A stretch of DNA of 64,000 nucleotides. Source: Bacteroides sp. (lineage in GTDB: Bacteria > Bacteroidota > Bacteroidia > Bacteroidales > Bacteroidaceae). Both the position numbers and the translations under genes were made by a program. Below are positions 27,710 through 36,712 of this stretch, piece by piece; position 1 is the stretch's first letter; every line of letters begins with the position of its first letter. The stretch is from NCBI GenBank assembly GCA_022648295.1, contig JALCME010000015.1, positions 1 through 64,000 of the forward strand, written 5' to 3'. The notes under the pieces were generated by a model that saw nothing but the letters and a program-made list of their open reading frames with translations, was not told where the DNA came from and made no database searches.

Positions 27710-28708
27710 TCAAATCTTCAGAGCTAGCGTTTTTTCCTTTCGTCTAACAGCTAAAGGGTCATAAGGATTCAGAATCAGCCGGATAACCTTACGATTGGCC
27801 AGCTTGAGTCTACCGGTATTAAAACAGGACAGATAGGCATAAGTCATCTTCTCCGAGGCATGCCCCAGAGATTCGCTGATCAGGGAGACCGGAATGCCCT
27901 GGTGATAAGCCGCCGTGGCCCACGAGTGACGGGCGACATAAGAAGTCAGACGCACCTTCAGTCCTAAAAGAGCGGAAAGCTTCTGCAGGTGGAGATTATA
28001 CAGGCGAAGCGCACTCTGATACTGACGATAACCCGCAACACCCTTCTTGCTCACGAAGGAAAGCAGGTAAGGGGAATCATTCTTCAAAGAGGCGTATTTT
28101 TGAAGAATGGCCAATGCGCAAGGTTCCAGCGGAACACTCAGGAAACGGCCCGTCTTACTGCGGCGGTAACGAAGCGTTTTTCCGACAATGTCACTGCGGC
28201 GGATATGGATCAGGTCTACAAAGGGAATGCCACGCAGGTAGAAAGAAAGTAGAAACAGATCACGGGGAAGAGCCAGGGGGGAATCCTCAGGAAGCGAAAG
28301 CTCCCTCAGGCGACGGATCACCGAAGGGGAAACCGCCCGTTTGGCTGCCGGAGCGCTACCGGTAAATACCGATTTGAACAATCCCGGGGGAATATCCGGA
28401 ATACCGCTTGCCGAAGCGCGGTTGCATAACGCACGAAGCATGCGCATATAAAGGGATACCGTGTTGCGGCGGCAATTCTGACCATACAGGTACTGCTCGA
28501 AATCCTTGAGCATTAGCGGGGTTAACTCCGAAAAACGCAGGTCATCCCTACCTGAAAAACGGAGCAGGCGTCTTAACGAACACGAATAGGAGTGGGCCGC
28601 ACCATGATGCCCGCTCCCAATCAAATCCCCGATCAGGGAATCCGTAAAGGTCTTTAATGAAGTCAATGCATTTGCTTGTTTGTCGCTTCTTTCCTTAAAC
28701 CATCTCAT
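27710..28708 (-). CDS. Tyrosine recombinase / site-specific integrase, candidate invertase
   Basis: Core-binding N-terminus; catalytic motifs LRGIPFVDLIHIRRSDI, VARHSWATAAYHQGIPVSLISESLGHASEKMTYAYL. Confidence 0.92.
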   Translation of the reverse strand: MRWFKERSDKQANALTSLKTFTDSLIGDLIGSGHHGAAHSYSCSLRRLLRFSGRDDLRFSELTPLMLKDFEQYLYGQNCRRNTVSLYMRMLRALCNRASASGIPDIPPGLFKSVFTGSAPAAKRAVSPSVIRRLRELSLPEDSPLALPRDLFLLSFYLRGIPFVDLIHIRRSDIVGKTLRYRRSKTGRFLSVPLEPCALAILQKYASLKNDSPYLLSFVSKKGVAGYRQYQSALRLYNLHLQKLSALLGLKVRLTSYVARHSWATAAYHQGIPVSLISESLGHASEKMTYAYLSCFNTGRLKLANRKVIRLILNPYDPLAVRRKEKTLALKI

Positions 28709-29235
28709 TTACAATCTTTTTTTGTTTTTCGACCGCAATATTAATGAACTACGCTTGCGGTAAAAAACGAACGGTAAATGCCGGAAGAAAGAAAAAAACT
28801 GAGTTAATAATAATCTTTATTGACGTATTTGTAAATAACTATGCATTACAGATACTGTGATCAAAAGTAATATAATAAAAATAAGGAAAAACTCTTCTAA
28901 AGAATGAAACAAAAAACAAATCAGGTAAGAATTTTACCCGGTTAGTAAGTATAAACAGACCTGTTTGGATAGGTTTTATCAATTAAAACGAAATGTATTG
29001 AAACAATATTGAAGTAATTACAGATTAGAACCTATTTAAATTATGTCATTATAATAGCAAGCGAATACATATATAAATATAGACAAATCAAAAAAAGGGA
29101 ATATCCTATCTAACGAAAAGCCCCGCTTGACATTCCAGCTTAACAGGTTTGCCACAAAATAGAAATAGTAATCGCCTTTCTTTGCCCCCGACAATAAACA
29201 ACAGTACTAACTTAGAATTAAAAACCTCCGTAAAA

Positions 29236-30630
29236 ATGAAAAGACGCATTTATTATCAGCTCTTAGCTGTATGCTTTCTAACCGTTTTCTCTCTTACAGG
29301 ATGTGAACAGAATGAAGAAATCGAAGCAAAGTCCGGTGATTATTCCAAACCAAGTCTTACAACAGGAATCTTGAACATGAATTCCACGGCAGATTCCCTT
29401 GCTACACCGCTAGCGAATAAATTTGTAGAAGAGTGGACTTCGGATAACAAAGACACCACTACCGTTACAGGTACAACAAAAGTGATCAGAACCTGTGTGC
29501 TATATGCTAAAGAGAGCTTAAACAGTTTAACACGGAGTTCCGTGGATGATATTAAGAGTGAAATTTCGCTGATGATTAAACAAGACTCCACACTTTCTCC
29601 AACGTACAGGGACTTGCTGGATTCTTATGCTGGTGGGATCTTTGATTACATTTACAGGTATGAGGGTAAAACCGTTGACGCAGAGTTTTACACCGGATTG
29701 GGAGACTTAAAAGAAACTCTGTACACTAAAATTATAATGGAATATAATGAAAAGGAAAGTATTAGTTATTCCGAATATTCCGATTTATGCTTGTATGTGG
29801 GATATATGTGTGATGTTTCCAGACAAATGTTAGAAATGAAGGATAACACGACTTCCACCACCAGAGGTTTCCTCAGCCTTTTTAATCCTGTAACATGGTT
29901 CAAAGGAGCAATAAAAGCCGGCACTTCGCTATTTAAGGGAGATCCCGTTCCGATCTTTCTGCAACTGGGCTCGTCCAGCGGAAAAGGATTCTTTTATTCC
30001 ACGCTCATTTATGTAATGGACGAAACATTTGATTATGACAACCCATATTATTCCAGCCGGACAAAATCCATGTTTTCAGGGTCTATCATCGGCTCTGCAC
30101 TTAAACTAGGCAGGTGGTATGATGCATTACAATCAGGAAATGTAATCAAAATGACTAAAAGCGTTTATAACGTATTGAAATGCGCTGTACCCGCTGATAA
30201 AGATGAAAACAAGGAGAGTAGCGAGTATATACATTCCTCATTCGGCTTTAAAAACGTGGCTTACCGCGGACAGGGCATTGCATCTTCCAATAAGAAAAAT
30301 GTATTATGGCTTACACCTAACGGAGATGTTGTACTGGAAAAGTTGGATAGTAAATTAAAGGTGGAAGAAACCATCTATTGGTATAGGAACATCAGCTTTA
30401 CACTCTCCGGCAAAACATATGGCAGCCCGGCAACCAAGATTCATTTTTATAAGGGGAATTATAAGAATGAGGGCTATAAGGAAGGCTTGTTAATGCAATA
30501 TCTTGATTATACCGGTAATAAAAAGAATATGTTTCTGCTCACAAGCGAACAGGTGGGAGGTTTCTTCAATACTCTTTATATTAATGATAAAGGGGAAGTC
30601 AGACCAATCAATGTTTCTACTAAGATATAA
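29236..30630 (+). CDS. Hypothetical lipoprotein
   Basis: Start at MKRRIYYQLLAVCFLTVFSLTGCEQNEE (lipobox); no family recognised. Confidence 0.7.
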   Translation: MKRRIYYQLLAVCFLTVFSLTGCEQNEEIEAKSGDYSKPSLTTGILNMNSTADSLATPLANKFVEEWTSDNKDTTTVTGTTKVIRTCVLYAKESLNSLTRSSVDDIKSEISLMIKQDSTLSPTYRDLLDSYAGGIFDYIYRYEGKTVDAEFYTGLGDLKETLYTKIIMEYNEKESISYSEYSDLCLYVGYMCDVSRQMLEMKDNTTSTTRGFLSLFNPVTWFKGAIKAGTSLFKGDPVPIFLQLGSSSGKGFFYSTLIYVMDETFDYDNPYYSSRTKSMFSGSIIGSALKLGRWYDALQSGNVIKMTKSVYNVLKCAVPADKDENKESSEYIHSSFGFKNVAYRGQGIASSNKKNVLWLTPNGDVVLEKLDSKLKVEETIYWYRNISFTLSGKTYGSPATKIHFYKGNYKNEGYKEGLLMQYLDYTGNKKNMFLLTSEQVGGFFNTLYINDKGEVRPINVSTKI

Positions 30631-30659
30631 AGGATTGAACATTAATACTTAAAAAACAA

Positions 30660-30700
30660 AAAGGCAATTATCCCACAGTAGGATAGTTGCCTTAGCTTTT
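30660..30700 (+). terminator. Rho-independent terminator
   Basis: AAGGCAAtTATCC-cacagta-GGATAgTTGCCTTagctttt. Confidence 0.75.
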
Positions 30701-30789
30701 ATTATTTACAAATTCCAAAAACGTAGGATCTTGTATATCAGTCTATTTAATAAACAACCGAAATGTATACAAGAATTCACCTTTCAATT

Positions 30790-31152
30790 CTACTTTAAAG
30801 TATTCGATTCAAATGATATGCGGTTTTTCTCAATTTGAGTCATATTGGCTTTAGCCCAATAAATAAGGTGCCGGATATTAGGCAAAAGATCTTTTCCCAT
30901 CTCCGTTAAACTGTATTCTACTCGTGGAGGAATTTCATTATACATCTTCCTTGACAAGATACCATCGGACTCCAACAGATGAAGGGTAAGCGTAAGCATC
31001 TTCTGCGAGATATCCCCCAGTGCCTTTCCTATTTCACTAAAGCGCATTTTCTCTGCATCTCCTAAAAGATCTATAATCAAAATAGACCATTTATTGGCTA
31101 CTCCATCTAAAACTGACCGAACCGGACATGCTGACTTGCTCCTGCTTCTCAC
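30790..31152 (-). CDS. HxlR-family transcriptional regulator
   Basis: ACPVRSVLDGVANKWSILIIDLLGDAEKMRFSEIGKALGDISQKMLTLTLHLLESDGILSRKMYNEIPPRVEYSLTEMG. Confidence 0.92.
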   Translation of the reverse strand: MRSRSKSACPVRSVLDGVANKWSILIIDLLGDAEKMRFSEIGKALGDISQKMLTLTLHLLESDGILSRKMYNEIPPRVEYSLTEMGKDLLPNIRHLIYWAKANMTQIEKNRISFESNTLK

Positions 31153-31194
31153 TTTTATCTCTCCTTAATTTATAATCAAATTACATCTTAAAAA

Positions 31195-31713
31195 CTATTT
31201 CGTTACAAAACCAAGATAGTTATCAATATCCTTCGCTAAACGCTCATCGACATCAGGAGCAAAAGCCCCGTGGAACACATGATGCGACAAATATTTCGCT
31301 CCAACAAATTTAGCAGTCGATTCAATGGGACGTAACAAATCTCCGATAGTCCCGTAAACGCTATCATTATATACATCTTCCACTCCTGCAGTAGACACGG
31401 CAACTCCAATCTCTTTGCCGGCAAGCTTATCACCACCTTCGCCGTAGCACCATCCATAAGCAAAGACATCATCCAACCACTTCTTTAACAATGGAGGCAT
31501 ATTATACCACTGAAAAGGAAACTCCAAAATAACTCTATCCGCTTGTTCCAACAAAGTTTGTTCCGCCTGAACGTCTATATTCCAGTTAGGATATAAAGCA
31601 TATATATCATGAATATGTACTTCAGGATGAGCCTGGGACAGCGCCCCTGTCCAGACTTTATTAATATGTGAATTGGCTATATTCGGATGAGCCAAAATTA
31701 CAACTGTTTTCAT
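31195..31713 (-). CDS. NAD(P)H-dependent oxidoreductase (flavodoxin-like / KefF-MdaB type)
   Basis: VVILAHPNIANSHINKVW...ILEFPFQWYNMPPLLKKWLDDVFAYGWCYG. Confidence 0.92.
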   Translation of the reverse strand: MKTVVILAHPNIANSHINKVWTGALSQAHPEVHIHDIYALYPNWNIDVQAEQTLLEQADRVILEFPFQWYNMPPLLKKWLDDVFAYGWCYGEGGDKLAGKEIGVAVSTAGVEDVYNDSVYGTIGDLLRPIESTAKFVGAKYLSHHVFHGAFAPDVDERLAKDIDNYLGFVTK

Positions 31714-31764
31714 ACTTTCTTATAGTATTTATTTTATTATTTTAATATCGAAATCAACTTTGTT

Positions 31765-32175
31765 TCAATCCCATATATGCTTATTGCTGAGAGCATACTT
31801 CCCGCCGCCTGTAAATACCAAAGCCAAAGCACCCAAACAGTAAAGTCCAAGTAATTCAACTGCCCATCCACCTTGTTCATTCAGAGTAAACATCATTGGC
31901 AGATGTACCAACATTGATGCAACAAAACAATTAAATGCAAAAACCAAGGCAGCTACTCTTGTACCATATCCCAATATAACAAAAATAGGAGCTATTACTT
32001 CACCGATATAAACCCCATAAGTGACAAATGAAGGCAAACCATTCTGAAGGACCACTTGTTCAATAAAACCAACTCCATGAGTCAGTTTAAAAATACCATG
32101 TAATAACATTAATACTCCAACACTCAAACGCATGATGAGTAAGCCTAAATCGATGTTCTTTTCTAAATACTTCAT
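31765..32175 (-). CDS. DoxX family membrane protein
   Basis: DLGLLIMRLSVGVLMLLHGIFKLTHGVGFIEQ..., four TM segments. Confidence 0.88.
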   Translation of the reverse strand: MKYLEKNIDLGLLIMRLSVGVLMLLHGIFKLTHGVGFIEQVVLQNGLPSFVTYGVYIGEVIAPIFVILGYGTRVAALVFAFNCFVASMLVHLPMMFTLNEQGGWAVELLGLYCLGALALVFTGGGKYALSNKHIWD

Positions 32176-32395
32176 AACTTTAGTCTATTTAATTAATTTA
32201 TATTATATATCTACTCTCTTATTGGGAGCAAATATATAATAAGCACTTTATTCCTACAAGAACGTACCATACCGTTTGTTACTTACCAAAATGTAACCAT
32301 TACATATTTACAAGCATTTAAGGCTATAAGAGAAAATCGTTATTTAATATTAATTAACAGATAGTTATCAGATATAATCTATTCAGAGCCTAGAT

Positions 32396-32444
32396 AAAAA
32401 ATCAGGGTTAAGTGCGTGTCAAAAGCCGACTTACACTTAACCCT
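32396..32444 (-). terminator. Terminator of the PUL operon
   Basis: Minus strand AGGGTTAAGTG...CACTTAACCCTgaTTTTTT, directly after the last PUL gene. Confidence 0.8.
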
Positions 32445-32472
32445 ATCAGATATACCACGTATCCTGAAAATA

Positions 32473-35136
32473 CTAATATACCTTAACTATTACCGATTGT
32501 TTCTTCACGTTCCATCCTAAAAGTGTAGCCCCTAACTTTTGGCTTGCATCCGCATTATATTCCACCATAACAGTTTTGGATGCTCCGGGAAGAACTGAAA
32601 TATAATTATCATCATAGAAAGCAGGAAGGACTCTTTTACCGGTCTTCTGATCAATCAAAGCTACTCTATTAAAGAATGCCACCGGATTTCCCTCAGGATT
32701 GGTAATGATCAATTCCACTTTTCCTGCAGCAACCTGACGGGCACTAAACGAAACATTCGCCTGCTTCATTTCCTTTAATCCCGAATAGATTCCACTTCCA
32801 TCGGGGAACCAATAAAAGTTATCACTAACCAGCTCTTTCCGGTCATTCAGCAATTGTAAATAAAGGAAACCACCTTTATCTTTCAACAACTGGTCTATAC
32901 CTAATTTCATAGAGGCGATCTTCTTCACGGAAGATGCACCGATATAAGAAAGAACCTGAGTCAGATTCGTTGCTTTCCCTGTCATATCATAATACGTCAC
33001 AACCAACATTAAATCATTCAACGGTTCAAACAAGTTGTTGACTATCATAATATCCTTATTATCCGGACTACACATCACATGCACCGGTTCACTACCCTTA
33101 CGCAAGCCAAACAGACAGGCATTAGGATCCAGATAGTAATCATACATCTGCCCACGCATGGAAGTCCATGGATTTTGTGTTTTCCAAATAATAGCGCCGG
33201 TGTACCACTCCCACATGTGGGAACTGAAACCTTCCATCAAAGCGCGATACTGGTCATAATTAACCAATTGGGCCTTCATTGCAAAATCGTGAATATCCTG
33301 CGGTGCACCATAAGGGACTAACGCACCCTCATAACCCACACCTGTATAAGTATGATAGGTCCACACCGAGTCCGCCTCCTCATTGAACTTCACATTAGGA
33401 TTATAAACCGGCGGAATTTGATTCTTTTCGGGTATAAAACGATTAATAGATTCATAGTCCCCTACTCCTACAGAACCAACTTCCGAGTTAAATGGCCAAG
33501 TCCTTTTTTCCCAAAACGAATTAATGGGTTGGATAGTATATGGTCCGTCACCATTCCCCCCTAAAAAGTTATACGACCATTCATCAGAGTTGGAATATTC
33601 TACAAACCAGCGTGTACCATCCAAACGAGGCAAAAGATCATCACGCAAAGGTTTTAAAATATCAGCCGGAGGCATAATTTCATTTCCTCCGCACCAGATA
33701 GCCAACGACGGATGATTACGAATCATTTTAATCATATCTTCAGCCGATTCCAATGCCAGTTTATGATCGTCAGGGTATTTGCGCCGGGTCCATTGATCTT
33801 CCGCTTTCATAGGATCCACCCAACGGCCATTACAATCGCCGGAGAACCAAAAATCCTGCAATACTAACATTCCGTATTTATCACACGCATTGTAAAACTC
33901 AGGGCGTTCTGTCAACGCTCCGCCCCAAATACGAATAAGGTTCAAATGCATATCCCGGTGATAACGGATCTCTGCATCATAGCGCGCATCCGAAAAACGA
34001 AGCATGGCATCGGAGATGATCCAATTTCCACCTTTAATGAATATCTTCTGCCCATTCACACTAATCTGCTTGCTACGAGTAACCTCGTTCCAGTTTGTTT
34101 GTATCTCCCGTACACCGAATTTTAGCTTTTCGGTATCCGATGGTTCCTCCTTATCTTTCTCCACAAATTGCATTTGAAGAGCATACAAATTCTGCGGGCC
34201 ATATCCGGCAGGCCACCACAATTTAGGATTATGAAGCGTAAAATCCGGCAACTTCACTTCTTTAGACTCACCGGCTCTCAGAGTGACTTCCTGTGAAACA
34301 GTCTCTCCATCAAGAGTATAGCGTAGAACCCCGGCCACAATATGCCCAGATGCATTCTGAACTTCCGCACTCGTCTTCAGCAAAGCATCAGCTTGCTTTC
34401 CCTCCGGCATGCGTACCCCGGGGAGCAAAGTCACAATATGCGGATTCTTAATATTCACCGCACCGGTACGCTCAATATATACTTTATCCCAAATTCCGGT
34501 ATTTCTATCACGGATAGGTTGAATCCAGTCCCAGCCAGCCACATACTGATGCGACACATTACGGGCAATCGTGCCATCTCCTCCTTGTCCACCGTTAGGC
34601 CTCCCTACGGGGTCCGGTGGGTAAACAATCACGGCCAGCCTGTTCTTTCCACCAGGTAGAAGCAACTTGCTGACATTAAAAGTTTTCCGTAGATACATCC
34701 CTTCATAAGGCTCTTTGTTTACCTTATGTCCGTTCAGATAAATTTCACAACTATAATTAATCCCCCTGAATGTAAGCCATACCTGCTCATCTCCAGTAGG
34801 TTTATGTTCTTCGAAGTCCTTTACAAACCAATAGGTATAATAGTCACGTCCGATGTTATAGATATCCGGAATCTTATTATTGTTCATTCCGTAAAAAGGG
34901 TCCGGTATCTCACCGTTAGCCAACTGCGTAGTCAATACCGTTCCCGGAACCACTGCCTGTTCCCATTTTTTCAGACTGTACGAAGACTGCGAAATAGCAT
35001 TTCCGTTATCTTTTACCTTTAGAGAAGGCATGCATTTCCATCCACTATTCAATTCGTATTGCATTTGAGCATGCGCTACACCAAACGTCCATAACAACAA
35101 TAATAAAAAAGCCAGCTTATTCTTCCTCATAAACAT
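32473..35136 (-). CDS. GH2 family protein, beta-mannosidase / mannosylglycoprotein endo-beta-mannosidase-like
   Basis: Signal peptide; GWDWIQPIRDRNTGIWDKVYIE, ENPWRGG-type IRIWGGALTERPEFYNACDKYGMLVLQDFW, AIWCGGNEIMPP. Confidence 0.8.
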   Translation of the reverse strand: MFMRKNKLAFLLLLLWTFGVAHAQMQYELNSGWKCMPSLKVKDNGNAISQSSYSLKKWEQAVVPGTVLTTQLANGEIPDPFYGMNNNKIPDIYNIGRDYYTYWFVKDFEEHKPTGDEQVWLTFRGINYSCEIYLNGHKVNKEPYEGMYLRKTFNVSKLLLPGGKNRLAVIVYPPDPVGRPNGGQGGDGTIARNVSHQYVAGWDWIQPIRDRNTGIWDKVYIERTGAVNIKNPHIVTLLPGVRMPEGKQADALLKTSAEVQNASGHIVAGVLRYTLDGETVSQEVTLRAGESKEVKLPDFTLHNPKLWWPAGYGPQNLYALQMQFVEKDKEEPSDTEKLKFGVREIQTNWNEVTRSKQISVNGQKIFIKGGNWIISDAMLRFSDARYDAEIRYHRDMHLNLIRIWGGALTERPEFYNACDKYGMLVLQDFWFSGDCNGRWVDPMKAEDQWTRRKYPDDHKLALESAEDMIKMIRNHPSLAIWCGGNEIMPPADILKPLRDDLLPRLDGTRWFVEYSNSDEWSYNFLGGNGDGPYTIQPINSFWEKRTWPFNSEVGSVGVGDYESINRFIPEKNQIPPVYNPNVKFNEEADSVWTYHTYTGVGYEGALVPYGAPQDIHDFAMKAQLVNYDQYRALMEGFSSHMWEWYTGAIIWKTQNPWTSMRGQMYDYYLDPNACLFGLRKGSEPVHVMCSPDNKDIMIVNNLFEPLNDLMLVVTYYDMTGKATNLTQVLSYIGASSVKKIASMKLGIDQLLKDKGGFLYLQLLNDRKELVSDNFYWFPDGSGIYSGLKEMKQANVSFSARQVAAGKVELIITNPEGNPVAFFNRVALIDQKTGKRVLPAFYDDNYISVLPGASKTVMVEYNADASQKLGATLLGWNVKKQSVIVKVY

Positions 35137-35144
35137 GCATACAT

Positions 35145-36620
35145 TTACTTAATACTATTCAATAAGTCCAATTTCCCGTTATTAACCAAATGGACAATCA
35201 ACTCACCAAACAATGTGTTTTGCCATGCAAACCAGGGACGGGTAAAATGAGTTGCATCATCCTGATCAAAAGATTCATGCATAAATCCCGTGCCTGCATC
35301 CGTATCCATCAACATCTTGACACATAGCTTTATCTCTTCATCATTTTGCGACGTAAAAGCCTTCATCATAATACTCATAGGCCAAATCATGTGTAAGCCG
35401 TAAGCTGAGACATGTGGACCGCCAATACCTTCACCAGCCTTACCCTTAAAAAAATATGGATTATGATTACTCCATACAAAACGACGGGTATTCTGGTAAA
35501 CAGGATCATCAACATTCACATCACCGAGATAAGGCATAGCCAGCAAGCTCGGCACATTGGCATCATCCATGAAGAGTTGATTACCATACCCATCCACTTC
35601 ATACGCATAAACAGTCCCGAAATCAGGCTTATCCGCAGTAGCATATTTCTTTAAAGCACCTTCCACTTCATTAGCCAGATCCGTACATTCCTTGGCCAAA
35701 GCAGTATCACCCTTCACCTTAACAGCAATCTCAGCCACCTTATGTAAAGAAGATACAGCAAAGAAATTAGACGGAATTAAGAATTGATAGATGGTAGCAT
35801 CATCAGAGGGACGAAACAGAGAAGCAATCAATCCAACTGGCTTTATGGGATTACCCCATCCATCATTCATCACCGTATCAGACGCTTTTTCTGTTGCACG
35901 CTGGAATTTATAAGGGCCATTAGATGTCTTTCGTTGTTGTTCCTTAAAAGTACGTATCACCCTATACATCGCTTTTACCCAGTCTGCATCGAATACACTG
36001 GCATCTCCCGTCACTTTCCAGTATTCATAGGCCAACCGGATAGGATAACAAAGAGAATCAATCTCCCATTTACGTTCATGAAGTTCAGGAATCATATCAG
36101 TCAGATCACTCATCCACTCACTACCTGTAGGACCGTCATTAAAAGCATTGGCATACGGATCTATATTGATGCACATAGTCTGTCTGCGAATAACCCCGGC
36201 CAACATCCTACGTAACTTTTCATCCTTATTAGCAAACTGGACATAAGGCCATACCTGAGCCCCGGAATCACGCAACCACATCGCATGAATATCTCCGGTA
36301 TAAACAAATGTATCATCTTTGCCATTCAACACTCTGTAATGCACCGTAGTATCCAACGTATTTGGAAAACAATTTTCAAACATCCATGCCAATTTTGCAT
36401 TAGTGAGTAATTGTTTAATACGTTGTATTTGCCCCTCAATAACCGGGGAAGTAAACAATCGTTTTTCTTTAACCGGGCGTTTCGATTCATATTTTTCAGT
36501 TATACCTGATTCAATACGCGTATTATCACTCGGCAGGCTATAATCCCAGGCATACAAACAGCCTGTGCTCCATAAGCTACAGATCATTAGACAGCCACAC
36601 ATTTTAGTAATTCTTCTCAT
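35145..36620 (-). CDS. GH125 exo-alpha-1,6-mannosidase-like protein
   Basis: YTGDIHAMWLRDSGAQVWPYVQFA...RRQTMCINIDPYANAFNDGPTGSEWMSDLTDM. Confidence 0.9.
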   Translation of the reverse strand: MRRITKMCGCLMICSLWSTGCLYAWDYSLPSDNTRIESGITEKYESKRPVKEKRLFTSPVIEGQIQRIKQLLTNAKLAWMFENCFPNTLDTTVHYRVLNGKDDTFVYTGDIHAMWLRDSGAQVWPYVQFANKDEKLRRMLAGVIRRQTMCINIDPYANAFNDGPTGSEWMSDLTDMIPELHERKWEIDSLCYPIRLAYEYWKVTGDASVFDADWVKAMYRVIRTFKEQQRKTSNGPYKFQRATEKASDTVMNDGWGNPIKPVGLIASLFRPSDDATIYQFLIPSNFFAVSSLHKVAEIAVKVKGDTALAKECTDLANEVEGALKKYATADKPDFGTVYAYEVDGYGNQLFMDDANVPSLLAMPYLGDVNVDDPVYQNTRRFVWSNHNPYFFKGKAGEGIGGPHVSAYGLHMIWPMSIMMKAFTSQNDEEIKLCVKMLMDTDAGTGFMHESFDQDDATHFTRPWFAWQNTLFGELIVHLVNNGKLDLLNSIK

Positions 36621-36712
36621 TATGTTTTTCAGTTATAAATTGCTAATATATATCTGTTTGATCCAAACAGGCACCTACTTCATTCGCAAAAGCAGCGTTA
36701 TTTTTTCCTGAG

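Noticed and set aside
12000-28400. Many antisense and overlapping ORFs of 60-290 aa (e.g. 14416..14937 +, 15301..15843 +, 16449..17315 +, 18287..18997 +, 19029..20057 +)
   Set aside because: They lie fully antisense or out of frame to well-supported fimbrial genes in GC-rich DNA where stop codons are rare; their translations show low-complexity, non-protein-like composition.
28731-28771. CCGCAA...TTGCGG stem-loop upstream of the recombinase, considered as another recombination site
   Set aside because: Unrelated in sequence to the 28-bp repeats and no second copy was seen nearby; more likely a simple leader hairpin.
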